Of a DNA stretch of 64,000 nt, positions 44,305 through 55,122 are shown in pieces. The notes below the pieces were generated by a model. That model did no database searches. It saw only the letters and a program-made list of their open reading frames with translations, and was not told where the DNA came from. The DNA comes from Porphyra umbilicalis (Eukaryota > Rhodophyta > Bangiophyceae > Bangiales > Bangiaceae): the NCBI GenBank assembly GCA_002049455.2, contig KV918905.1, positions 1-64,000 on the forward strand, in the 5' to 3' direction. Each line of letters opens with the position of its first letter. Within the stretch, counting starts at the first letter, position 1. The translations under genes and the position numbers were made by a program.

Positions 44305-46270
44305 TGAACACGGGGATCAAGGGACATAGACGTGACAGGGCTCAGCGCATTTCCAGATGCAACGCGCTGTGTGATGCGGGGTTGTCCGGTCGAGCGACTT
44401 CACGTGATGGACTCAGAGGTGGTAGGGGTTGACGCGCGGCCAGGGGGGTTGCGCACACCACGTCCACTCCGTTATACGCGTCCGGCATCACTGTGTTGCG
44501 TGGTAGGGATCTCCAAAAGCCACTATGGTGTCGCCGCTCTCAGCGTTGTCCGAAACTGGGAACGACTGATGACGTCGACGCCGCCCGTCACAGCAAGAGC
44601 ACGGGGTGGACGTGAGCAATTGGTCGCGGGCAGAGTCGAAAAGAGCCTGCGGGGGGGCGGGATACCCCCGTTTGACGGCTGTTCTAGGCGGCCGCGGCTG
44701 TCGTGAGAACGGTTTGAATGGGTGGTTGGTTGCCAGGGGAGCTAGCTCTGCGCAAACTGGCGCCGGTGCAGGGTCTTGCAAGGGGGGAGCGCCAACCTCC
44801 GACCTATCGCCGCTACCGGCATGCATCCACACGGACAATGAATGAGGACCATTCAAGCGAACCTCCCTCTGGACCTCCACCGTCGCCGACATCTGCCTCG
44901 CACCCGTTGCCGCCACTGGCATGCATCCTCGTTGACCATGGAATCCGAACGTCCGCGCAGACCCCCCACTGGACCTCCGCCGAGAAGGAAAACTGCGTTG
45001 CATCTGTGTCCCGTCAGACACCGAGTCCGCAAAAAAAGGCGCCGCTTTATCCTGTCGATTCGAGTGCATCACGTGTGCCTGTTGCGCTACTTCTGTCGAC
45101 GTCAGTGGACCATCTGGTGACAGCTGTGGCGGTTGTTTCTGCGCTGCGCAGTGTGAAGACCACAGTTCAAGTCAGGGTAGTCTCTCGAGTCGCACAGCCG
45201 CCTTTGATCTGACTAACGAAGAGAGCATGGAGAGGCCGGATGGCGCCGTCGTTCTCCAAACCAGTGGGCTCATATTCCCCTTAACCTCTGTCGCCGCCTC
45301 CAGCCGGTGGGACACACGACAATGCTCCGTCGTCTAGGAGGGAGCGTCGCGCCGGAGGCACCCCTAGTGGCCACTTTTCTGGTCAAAAACGCCGTGGGAC
45401 TTGAGGCGGTCGGGCTGTTGTCGAGGAGCGCACGTGGTTGGTCGCACCGATACCGAAACGAAGCTTTCGAGAGCAAAAAACAAGCCAGTGTTGGGACAAT
45501 CATAGGGTCGTTGTGCCAAGAAACGACCAACCATCTCAAATGTCGCCTGCGTCAAGAGCATACACCAAACATGGCAATGACGATGATCGCCTGGATGAGT
45601 GGGAGCAAGCAGTGCTGCAAAACATACAGTGCGTCGGATGGTGTCAACAGCACTGACGAAATGAACCGCCGCGAACCAGAGCGATGGGAGAAGCAAATCG
45701 AGGTAGGACGTGTTGGGAGTGAGTGACAAGGGACGGTAGATTGAGCAACGGCGGCACCGGCCAGGACGACGACGACGAAAGATCGCCAGGGACGAACATA
45801 CACTTCATCGTGCTGGAATGAGGGGCTCGATTCTGTCCAATCAGAATCGATCCTGGCCGGTTTGGAGAACAGCCAGGTTCTTGCAATCCGTGCTGGAGGC
45901 TGATCTCCTGCCGTCGATTTGCAGAAAACTTGCGAGAGATGCACTCGAAGCGACGTTTCGGTTGAGGTTCTCGACGATCGCTACGTCAAACACATGGACA
46001 TGGTGTCGGACGGGGTGCCTCTGCTCGATAGGAATATTGTAAATCCGCAATCCCGGAATGAGACCAGCAAGTTTGACTATTGGAATGATCTGACTTGACG
46101 ACCTCACACTCTGCTCTGCGCTCAGAGGCCTACATATGTCGTGGCATGTTCTGAAGCGCACCAGACTGCGCCGACGGGATACAAGCACGACGCTGTGGTG
46201 AATTCTGGCTCAGGGCGCCGTAAGTGTGCGTCGGGTGAAGCATGACCACCATACGCTTCATTGCCACATA
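44305..46270. other. No supported gene; ~98-bp partial duplication
   Basis: Around 44815-45000 a block with GGCATGCATCC and TGGACCTCC is present twice about 100 bp apart. The remaining frames are short. Confidence 0.4.
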
Positions 46271-47206
46271 CAGTCACTATCCGCTTATATGGCACCCTTG
46301 CGCACTTTGTAGCCCCCGTGCCAGCAATGCATTCTCACGGCACACCACGGCGAGGCGTTCTCGTTTCACTTCCGATCGCTGCCATTTTGACCGAGAAAGG
46401 GGCTGCTGGGGCTCATGATCACAAGATTTAAGGACCAATTCAGTTGGTCGATCGCATGAGGGGGCGTACAATTACGGATTTGCTATGACTTCGAGTTCCA
46501 CACGCGCGTCCTCCAGCGACACGATCCGACACCAACTCTGAGCATCCTCGAGCTGGCAACCACCAGACTTCAAACGGGACTGGAGTATGATCAGTTTCTT
46601 TTCTGAGAAAAAGAATAAGAAGGATACGACGAGGGGTTTATGAAGATCATTCATCGTTGCTGTCCGACGGGTCCTCACTTGCTTCCTTTTCGGGCCCATT
46701 ACGACCCCCGCCGTCCGAGCCGTCAGGCTCCTCGCCGTCCAAGTCGGCACTGTCCCCGCAGTCCACTCATTTACATCCTCCATCGTCCAACACGCCACTC
46801 CTTCCGCTGTCCGAGTCGTCGCTCTCCCGGCTGGACGAGGCGTCACTCCCGTCGCCTTCAGTGGCATGGCCTCCCTTGCCCTCGTCCAACCCAGTCTGGC
46901 CCTACGTGGCTGGACAACCGCTGTGGGGAAGAAGACGGTGGAGTCGATGACGGTGGCGTCGGCGACGGTGGGGCCCAGGACAATTGTCAGCGTCATCGGT
47001 GGAAGGACGGATGACGGTACGTTCACATCGATGGGTGCAGTGTGCGACAAATCCGTCACGTTTTTCCAGTTCCCCCTGTCTGGGCTGCATCCCAGAAGAC
47101 GATCGCGAGATTTGTCGATGGTTCCCGTGGAAGTTGTCGATCGCGATCCTCCCAGTTATATAGCACGTGACATATAACTGGAGCGCATATAACCGGATAT
47201 TGACTG
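46271..47206. mobile_element. Pogo-like element, 936 bp, TA target duplication
   Basis: Terminal inverted repeats of 21 bp with two mismatches (46271-46291 starting CAGTCACTATCCGC, and 47186-47206, whose reverse complement starts CAGTCAATATCCGG), flanked by TA on each side. Just inside the right end a 10-bp stem (CCAGTTATAT, 47152-47161 and 47172-47181) surrounds a loop with CACGTG. The interior keeps only a remnant coding region, so this is a non-autonomous deletion derivative. Confidence 0.8.
46642..46906 (-). pseudogene. Acidic C-terminal tail remnant of a transposase
   Basis: Read on the minus strand: a Gly/Glu/Asp/Ser-rich frame (GDGSDASSSRESDDSDSG), an in-frame TGA after GGCK, then more of the same kind (GDSADLDGEEPDGSDGGG) to a stop after SDSNDE. 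Pogo/Tigger-type transposases commonly end in such acidic tails. No HTH or DDE part is present, so this would be the 3' end of a deleted gene. The call relies on composition plus the pogo-like ends. Confidence 0.4.
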
Positions 47207-50064
47207 TACGTTCTTTCCTTTGTCGTTTCCGCAAGGCATGCCACAAGTACCACTCACCGTGTTGACATTCGGAAAGTGCACATGCGGCCGTACAGCATTG
47301 AGCTTCAGAGTTTGTCTCAATAGCACCAGAAAGGTGGGAAAAAGCGGGGCGGCTGTTTCGTACCCGTTTCCGTTTTGAAAAACATCGACCGTCGTATTGA
47401 GATCGTTCGCAGGTTTCGATTCTTTGATCAATCGTGTTGCGTTTCAATTCATTGACGCAGAGACCATCGCTCAAATTTACACGACGATCGTTGACGTATT
47501 TACAGTAGATGTCTTTTACAAGGAATAAAACATTCGTTTCGAACGCTGGAAGACTTTGTGTCGCGGGAAACATTCCAGCAAGCACCATCCTGCACAAGTG
47601 GTGGATGTCCATGCCTCGCGTGAGGGCCTTTCCTGTTTCCTGTGTCCTCCGTCCGCGACTCTCCTGCATCTGTCTGTCGCTGTTGGGGGCGTCAACTCCG
47701 CCCGTGTACGCAATTTTTTTGCGCCCCTCGGCCGGCGTCTTTGCCGCTGTTGGTCGTCTCTCCCTTCCCGCCTGTGCTTTTGGTGGGCACGCCTCCTACC
47801 CCCGTCTGTGCCGCCCGTGAGCGTCTCCCTTCTACCTGTCTGCGACTCTGTTGGGGGCGTTTCGTCCGCCCGTCCGCTGTTGCGGTACGTGCCTCTGCTC
47901 CTGCACTTGCTTCCTCGCAGCTGCTCCGCCTTGGCTGGGGATGGTGGCGGGACCGCCAAGTCGAATGGCGACGTGACAGGAGGTACAGTCACCAAGCCAT
48001 CAGTACAGGACAGATGCCGCTGAAAGGGAGCTCTCCCTACGTGCACGGTCGAGGCCGATGCTGTTGACACCAGGAGCCGTACTCGGTATGCGCAGATGAC
48101 CACGAGCTCGACAAAGGTTGGCGGTGCGAGGAGGACGCGGCAGCACAGTGCAAGGGCCAGGTGGAGAGGCTCAGAGATGACGTGCTGCCGGGCTCCGTGG
48201 CCAGCAGGAAAAGACGGCGCCAACACTGGGCTGGACCATTCAGCTTGCATCAGGACAGCGCAAATACTGCTGGAATGACTTTTCACACACTTTAAAAAGG
48301 ATAAGCCTAGACGGCTTCAGCCAATAAGAACAGGAAGAACCGTGGCTTCTCTTGAAAAGCTGGACTGCAATTAGGTATATATTGCGCATCCAGGACTATG
48401 CATCCCAACGCGATCATGTGGCATTGAAGCAAGGCGATCGACCGGGTCCTCGGCGGAAGCAGGGCAGGCCCGGACCACTCGGCAATCATCAGCGAGGCGC
48501 CATCGCGGGGCGCCAATTCATGTGCGTCCCACTGGTCGCTCTCGCGACGTGCGACTCCCTTGGGCAGACTGCTTGATGACGTCTGCTGTGGACCAATGGC
48601 ACGCTTGGTCGCGGTGAGCCCGGTGCACCTCTCCTTGACCCGGCCTCATCCTCTCTTTCACCCGGCCTCATCCCCCATTTGCGCGGGCATCATGTGCCCC
48701 CTGACAGCCTGTTTCGGGAGCCTCCCAGCAGACCAATCTGGTCAATGAATGGCCTGTAATCCTAATTTCCGGCTCAGGGGTGTCTTGACTGGGTGTCCCC
48801 CCCCGACCGGCGCGGACATGTGGAATGGCGCAATGATAATAAGTGCGTAGTTTATATCACTTTTGCAATGCGGTCCTTATGAGGCTGTGCATGCACATTT
48901 CTTTCTCAGTTTGCGGTCATGCCATGGATTGTACGAACCGTTACGCCGATAATGGTCGTGGTAGAGAGGAGAGCCGTCGAAAACAAAATCACGCGTTCCC
49001 CCGCCTGGATATCTTCATCAGAAGAGCGGAGGCGGCCTGTTACAGGTGACGTAGATTGCCACGGGCAACGATTATTATCCGTACTCATCGTTGGTAGCAA
49101 CCATGCGCAAAAGAGAGGGAATCAAGGCAATGTTGAACAGGGAAAATGATGAAAAAAATGATGAACTCATGAGAATTAATCAAAGAAAGCTGATATTCTC
49201 ATTCGTTTTGGCGAGCCGTGCCGTACCGTCATTTGGGGAAGGGATGGAGGCGGATACGGCCTTCGAACGTTGTGAAACACTCTGTGTGACAGTTTATTGT
49301 GGATTATTGGGCTGCAATGAACGGACCTTTTATGGGCAGTCGTTTACTCACTTGGGGTTAACGCTTGGCTGAAAGCGCTCCTCGGGATGCGACAAGAGCC
49401 AGTCGTTAACTATTTCGGAGTTTGCGATTGGACTGGAATCCTCCTCAGCATCCGGGTTCATTTTTGTGCGTGGTACGACGGCTCGGCTGCGTGCACCCTG
49501 TATCAACCGAGTTTCGGCCAGTGAAACACACGCAACGAAATTCTGCTTATGACATTGGTCGACTTGTTCAGCAGAGTAGTCTAAGCGTTAGCAGGCCAGG
49601 TTGTTCTTTGAGAGCTCAAAATGATTTCTACCACTCATGTGGCCCAATGTAACTCTACCGAAGAACATAAAATCTTACTGACAGATGCGTGGCCCCGACT
49701 CCCAGAGCATCATTGGTGGGCGCACCACACATCATGTACGAGGCCAGGCGCCACAGGTTAGTGGAAAGACTCATTCGGCGTCTGAGAGTTGATTGTCAGG
49801 GCTTTCTTAGGTTGGAACGGCAGCCATTCACGGCTGCCGGGTCAGCAGTCTACTCATTGTTTGAGATCATTGAGTTATGACCGGCACTTGACCGTGGCAC
49901 GTCTGCACTTAGCTCAGCAGAATTTAGTGTTTGCTCTCGGAATGCGCCCCTTCCCATGTGGGGTGCGCGTCGCTTACGCACCGAAATAGCACTTTTAAGC
50001 GCGCCCCAATAGCGCCATTATGCGCGCCCCGAGATGCGCTGCGCAACCAAAGGAGCTGCATCTA
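47207..50064. other. No supported gene
   Basis: Plus and minus frames up to about 250 codons exist near 46.9-48.3 kb but have no recognisable motifs. 48.3-50.0 kb is lower in GC with no gene seen. Confidence 0.4.
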
Positions 50065-50443
50065 GGGTTGCACACGACGTCCCTTTTTTCGGGGGCATCA
50101 GGGGCATTGGACGGATAAAACGCCATACTGACGCCCCATTAGGCAGCTAAGACGCCCTCACGACGCCCCAAGTAGCACGCTCGATATTCGCAATGTGGGT
50201 CACGTGGTATCCATATCGTGCTCTCGTATGACATTCTTGTGTCACGATTGAGTGCCTGTCTCTAACCAAGATGCACAGCCGCCACCTGCTGAAACATGTA
50301 GACCCCCCTGAAATCTATCTCTTCGCGACGCCTCGCTGCCGCCCTTGTGAGTTGGGTGGTTAGGGGCGGACGACGTCCAAATGACGCCCTGGTGACGCGC
50401 TTAACGACGCCCTTGGCGACGCCCCGGGCTTGCCGAGCAATCC
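50065..50443 (+). mobile_element. GGGTTGC-ended dispersed element, copy C (complete)
   Basis: 379 bp flanked by TA, same orientation and internal order as copy B. The left end is GGGTTGCACACGACG; the right end reads GCAATCC, a diverged GCAACCC. No coding capacity. It lies about 380 bp before the Harbinger element. Confidence 0.7.
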
Positions 50444-50824
50444 TAGTCACATCACAGGAAGACGGATGCTCGTCCTTATGAAGTCCTGTGGTAGATCCCT
50501 GTTCTTTGGACCCCCCCCGGCGGCACGATTGCGGGAAACGCGTTACAATTTCCGCCGGGGCACCTTCAGGACAGGCATGCTTTGGGATTCGGCCTCGGTT
50601 TGCTGACAGCGCGCGTGGTCACGAGGCGAAAGTTCGCGACATCTGAGACCCAGCACGCGGCGCCGAGAGATCAATCGTGGAGAGACCGGACACATGTGGA
50701 CCGACTTTCTGGCAGTGTGGTTCAAGGCCGCTGATCGTGCCACGCGGGCCGCTCCGAGTGGAAATGTGCTTCACTTTGTGTCGCTGCCCCCTTTTCGGGC
50801 AAGCGAATACTCAAGCAAGAACCC

Positions 50825-50827
50825 TAA
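50825..50827 (+). other. TAA target-site duplication, left copy
   Basis: TAA directly before the left terminal repeat; its partner directly follows the right terminal repeat at 59786-59788. Confidence 0.85.
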
Positions 50828-50855
50828 GAGCATTCCCACCAGTGTCGGGCCAACG
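50828..50855 (+). repeat. Harbinger left terminal inverted repeat
   Basis: 28 bp beginning GAGCATTCCCACC and ending GGGCCAACG; it differs from the right repeat at one position (G instead of A after ACCA). The last CCAACG also fits the subterminal motif. Confidence 0.9.
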
Positions 50856-50903
50856 GTCTGAAACGGTGAAATGAAACCGCTACGTGTGGCCCTGCGAGTG
50901 GTC

Positions 50904-51029
50904 AGTTGCCAACGGGCCAACGCGTTGCCAACGGGCAATGTAATGGGTGAAACAGAGTGGGCTACCTTTCGAAGATCTGAGCGCCGTTGGCCTCGACGTT
51001 GTTGGCCGCACTTCGTGGTTGCCAACGGA
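50904..51029 (+). promoter_or_regulatory. Left subterminal CCAACGG cluster
   Basis: TTGCCAACGG at 50906-50915 and 50925-50934, GGCCAACG between them at 50914-50921, and GTTGCCAACGG at 51019-51029. The same motif clusters at the right end. YAACGG fits the classical Myb recognition pattern, so these may be sites for the element's own Myb-like protein. Inference. Confidence 0.5.
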
Positions 51030-52129
51030 GGACACGTATCAGCGTCGTCGCCAGTATCGAAATGAAGAGGCGTCCGTCGAATACGTGCCGAACATGTCAC
51101 GAAAAGCGTGTGAACGGAGCCCAAACCGCCCAAATCAAGGCAATCTAGCGAGACACGTGGAGGCCTTTCGGTACCAATCTGGATCGAATCCGCTCGAGTG
51201 CGTGACGTGTGTTGCGGTCGCACCGCCCCAGGCTGTGGAAGGTGTTGGAGCCTGAATCGTGGCGGTCGAACCGTCGCCAGCGGCCACAGTGGCCTGACAA
51301 ACCGCGCAAACGGGTGGCTCGAGAGCCATGCGCGTGGCACAAGGGCTGCGCCCCTGTGCACCTCTGCTGCGTGCCTGCCCCCATCTGCTGAGTCAGACCG
51401 ATTGCACCGCGCATTCACTCCTCCTGTGACGCCTTGGGTGCCTCCAGAGGGCCGAGGACGGGCCAGAATTGAAAAATGGATCGCGCTGGCGGTCTCATCG
51501 GCACTCATGTGTGTCCACCTGAGCGTCCGTGGTGTGTCCCCCGGGACGTGGGGACAAGTGCCAGGGCTTTCGGGGCGGTGTCCTTGACAGCCTCGTGAAC
51601 AATATCTCAGTGCGACCGTCCACTCACTCGCGAGTTCGTGATGGCTGACGGCGGGCCCCCAGGTGTCCGGCGCCGAGATCGAGAGGTACGGTGCACGCCT
51701 GTCGAGGAAACCGACCGTCAGCCTCCCTCTGGGTCACGCGTCTCGTGGGGCATCGGGCCTGTCAACGGACGGCTCGTGTGAGCCTCTCGGGACATCCGAT
51801 CATGCAGTCCACGAACGCCGATTGTGGGGTCCGGCACACTTTTGTGGCCCGGTCGCACCGTTCTGAGTGCGCCTGGGAGGGCCATTGGGGGCGGTGACGC
51901 AGTCGTCGTTGGCAGGTAGCATGGGGGCAACCAACAATGTCAGTCGACTTAGGTCCTGTGCTTTCGGCTGCTTGCTTGCGGGGACCGCACGGGTGAAGGT
52001 GTACGTTGAACGTGCCCGCTCTCTGCGGCCCGTTCCGCAACGGCGGTGCATCCGCCCTTTTTCGCCGTCGACGGACAGTGTGTCCACTGCTGTCGCTGTG
52101 CCGTACGTCTCGCGACAGAGCAAGCCGCC

Positions 52130-54553
52130 ATGCCGGACTCCCCCCCTTCAAAGTCGGCCGATGGCGACGCCCCGCCGTTTCCCCCACTCCCCCCTCTACC
52201 TCCTGCCTTTCGCTACCAGCGGGTGCGCAACCCATCGGACAAATCTTCTCCCCCCCCTGGGCTCGAGCCTGCTACGGCACGTGGCACGGGCGGGGCGGCG
52301 CCTCCCGCGGTGCGAGCGGCACTGCGGCTGCCGTCCGCGACAGCAGGCGCCGACACTGCAGCGGCGACGTCCCGGACGGGCGGGACGACCACGGCTGCCG
52401 GCGGTTGCGCGTCGCTGCCTGCGTCGGCAGCGACCACCAGTGTAGACGCGGTAGCGCCGGCCAAGTCTGGCGCCGCTCTGGGTGGCGGCGACGTTATTGG
52501 GGTCGACGAGGCGGCTCCAGCCCCTTCGAAGAAGGCGCGGACTGATCGGCGCCCGCCCCTGGCGGGCCTGCGGCGCGCCAGCGACCTCGGTGTCGAGGAG
52601 TTCGTCCGGCGCTTGCACGCGTGTCGTGTGAAAGACGCGCTCGCTTTTGGCAAGACTCCTCCGCCCAACCCTCCCATCTTGTCTGACCGCTGTGTGCCGT
52701 ACAAGCCTCGAGGAACCGCTGCTTCTGGCGCCCGTCGTGCTACCTCGGACGAGCGCTCCGCCGGTGGAGCGGGCTCCGTGGCGCCGACATTTGTGGCCGC
52801 CACGCCGGTTGCCCGCGGAAGCGCAAGTGGGTCAGAGGCTGGCGCCGGTGCTGGCGGGGCGCCCGTACAGAGCGCACCGGTCGGCCGCGGTCCACCAAGC
52901 GACACAGAGTCGGACAAGTCGGGACGTACCCGTGCTCGTGAGAAGCGAGCAGCCGGCACCCGACGGGGAGCGATGCCGCGACCAACAATGTCGAACATTG
53001 GTGGGGCTGGCGGCGGTGACGAGAGCGAGTGGAACCAGTCTTCGGGCGGGAGCGTGGCATCATCCAGCACCGGCGGTGCGCCGACGCCGCAGCACCAAGG
53101 GCGCCGCGCGAGCGGCGGTCCTCGCCGCGGGGGTGGCGAAGGCGCCAAGAAGAAGGGCCCAGGCAACGGCAAAGGAAAGGTGTGGACGGTCGACGAGCAG
53201 GTGGCTCTCTGTGAGGCGTTCAAGTTTGTGGCGCAGCGGTCGGACATGGGCGCGGACTGGTCGAAGGACGGTCTCTGGGACACCATTAAGGAGGACTTTG
53301 TGCAGCGCATCCCCAAGAGCCTGAAGCCCAGTGACCTGAAGGGCCGATGGAGCGAGCGCACGGCGGGCTCCATGCAGACGCAGTTTGAGCGCAAGATCGC
53401 GCCCGACGTGCAGCGCTTCGCACATTTCTTCAAGGTAGTGTCCGACAAGAAGCAGCTGACGGGGGGGCCGACTGAGGAGGACCTCGTGCGCGCCGCCGCG
53501 GGCCTCTTCTCTGGCGTGTCGGCGTACCAAGCCGTGCGGCAGGACGCGTGCTCGGACGACGAGCGCGAGCGACAGGGAAAGGCGCGGGCGGAGCGGACCG
53601 GTCACGTGGTGACGTGCGCGTGCATCCCGATGTGGCGCATGCTGAGAGAGATGGACAAGTTCAGCGGGGCGGCGGCCGACGCCAACGCCGTCGCCGACCG
53701 CTTTCACGGCATTGGTGGTCAGCCGGACGTTGACGGCGGCGATGACGGCAACGGCGGCGGCGACAAGCCCTCACGCGGGAAGCGTCCCGCTCTCCAGCCG
53801 CGACCCGACATGGGCGTCAAGGCGGCCAAGCGCATGCGCAAAAACAAAGAGGACATGCAAGAGAGCGCGGGCGTCCTCGGTGTGGAGCTCGTCAGCTCGA
53901 GAAAGACGATGGAGGCGATGGTTTCGGAGGCTGCCAAGCGGACGCAGCTCGAGTCCAAGCGCGCGGCGGCCGCGTTCTTCAACTTGGCCGCGAACAAGGG
54001 CACGGAAGAGGCCAAGACGTTCTTTGAGGCCATGCGGAAGGACATGTTCAACATCGGCATGGCGGCCATCGATGCCACGGCGCCGGCGGTGGTGGCCAGC
54101 GGTGCGGTCGCGGTGCGGAGCGCGTCGCCATCGACCAAGTCGGCGACTGCAGCGGGCGCGAGCGCAGCTGCGGCCGCGTCGGCCGCGATGGCCGCGGGGG
54201 GCGGCAAGGAGCCGGTCGTCGCATCCAGCGACGACAGCGACGCGACCACCAATGTGGCCGAGGCGTCGGGACTGAACAAGAGAGGCTCTGCAGAGCGCGT
54301 GCGCCTGGCGCGCGGCCGCCACGCGATGGCGGCCAAGTCCAAGGTGGGGCAGGCGCGCATCGACAAGAACCAGGCAGCCATTGACCACACTGGGCCGGAC
54401 GTGGCAGGCGGGAGCAGCGTCACGGCGCCTACCGCGCGTGGCGACATGCGCAGTCGCGGCGCGGGACGTACGGTCCGGACGACGGGCACTGTGTCTGCGC
54501 GAGCCGGCGGTGCTGTGAACAAGGAGGTCACTGATGATGAAGAGGACGAGTGA
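52130..54553 (+). CDS. Myb/SANT-like Harbinger accessory DNA-binding protein
   Basis: 807 codons from the ATG at 52130; the frame extends 28 codons upstream without another ATG. The N-terminal ~340 residues are Ala/Pro/Ser-rich and probably disordered, with a nested conserved-looking stretch (DLGVEEFVRRLHACRVKDAL). At about residues 350-440 there is a trihelix/SANT-like domain: VWTVDEQVALCEAFKFVAQR, then GLWDTIKEDFV and LKGRWSERTAGSMQTQFERK, with the spaced Trp residues expected. The C-terminal part resembles the NAM-associated tail of these proteins (RGKRPALQPRPDMGVKAAKR, then long Lys/Glu helices). Such proteins bind subterminal DNA and bring the transposase to the element and nucleus. The frame is intact, so this ORF could act in trans. 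Confidence 0.8.
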   Translation: MPDSPPSKSADGDAPPFPPLPPLPPAFRYQRVRNPSDKSSPPPGLEPATARGTGGAAPPAVRAALRLPSATAGADTAAATSRTGGTTTAAGGCASLPASAATTSVDAVAPAKSGAALGGGDVIGVDEAAPAPSKKARTDRRPPLAGLRRASDLGVEEFVRRLHACRVKDALAFGKTPPPNPPILSDRCVPYKPRGTAASGARRATSDERSAGGAGSVAPTFVAATPVARGSASGSEAGAGAGGAPVQSAPVGRGPPSDTESDKSGRTRAREKRAAGTRRGAMPRPTMSNIGGAGGGDESEWNQSSGGSVASSSTGGAPTPQHQGRRASGGPRRGGGEGAKKKGPGNGKGKVWTVDEQVALCEAFKFVAQRSDMGADWSKDGLWDTIKEDFVQRIPKSLKPSDLKGRWSERTAGSMQTQFERKIAPDVQRFAHFFKVVSDKKQLTGGPTEEDLVRAAAGLFSGVSAYQAVRQDACSDDERERQGKARAERTGHVVTCACIPMWRMLREMDKFSGAAADANAVADRFHGIGGQPDVDGGDDGNGGGDKPSRGKRPALQPRPDMGVKAAKRMRKNKEDMQESAGVLGVELVSSRKTMEAMVSEAAKRTQLESKRAAAAFFNLAANKGTEEAKTFFEAMRKDMFNIGMAAIDATAPAVVASGAVAVRSASPSTKSATAAGASAAAAASAAMAAGGGKEPVVASSDDSDATTNVAEASGLNKRGSAERVRLARGRHAMAAKSKVGQARIDKNQAAIDHTGPDVAGGSSVTAPTARGDMRSRGAGRTVRTTGTVSARAGGAVNKEVTDDEEDE

Positions 54554-55122
54554 GGAACTTTGCGGTGCGGAGGGTTCGACCGCTGGAGTGATTGTGAGAC
54601 GCATGCCGCAGGACGTTGCTGTGTGCCAGTGACTCTAGTGCGGCGGACGTGCATGTGTGACGGATGGGAGACATTGCAGGTCACCCACATTGTCCTTGTT
54701 TGGTGTGGTCGCGTGCAGTCGCATGCCTGTGTTGGAGCTAGCGCGTCGCAAGCGGTGCTCCTTTTGTTAGCTTTGTTGTGTGTTTTCTTGCAGTATGCGT
54801 CATCAGTTGCGACGCACTGCTGTTCATCATGGCCGGGGGCGTTCCGCACGTGAGTCAAGCACGGGTAAAGTCTGTATTGGCAACGCCCTATGAGATGGAA
54901 AGCGCATCAGTTGCGCATTGCAGGTGGAAAACACCTTGCCTGTCATACGCGATGCGAGGGCGCAAGCCACCAGCATTCGCATGAGCCGCTAGTCGTGACT
55001 CCGACATGGGGACTTCGATTGGTACACAGAACATGCCATGCGGCTTTGACGAAAGAACAAGTCATTGAAAAACAAACACACACACACATGCACACACACC
55101 CACAGGCACATACGAGCCCTCA
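54554..55122. other. Gap between convergent Harbinger genes
   Basis: 3' regions of both genes. A CA-rich microsatellite lies at about 55074-55110. No gene seen. Confidence 0.5.

Noticed and set aside
46902..48286. Two ~255-codon minus-strand frames
   Set aside because: They overlap each other and cross the right end of the pogo-like element; no motif recognised.
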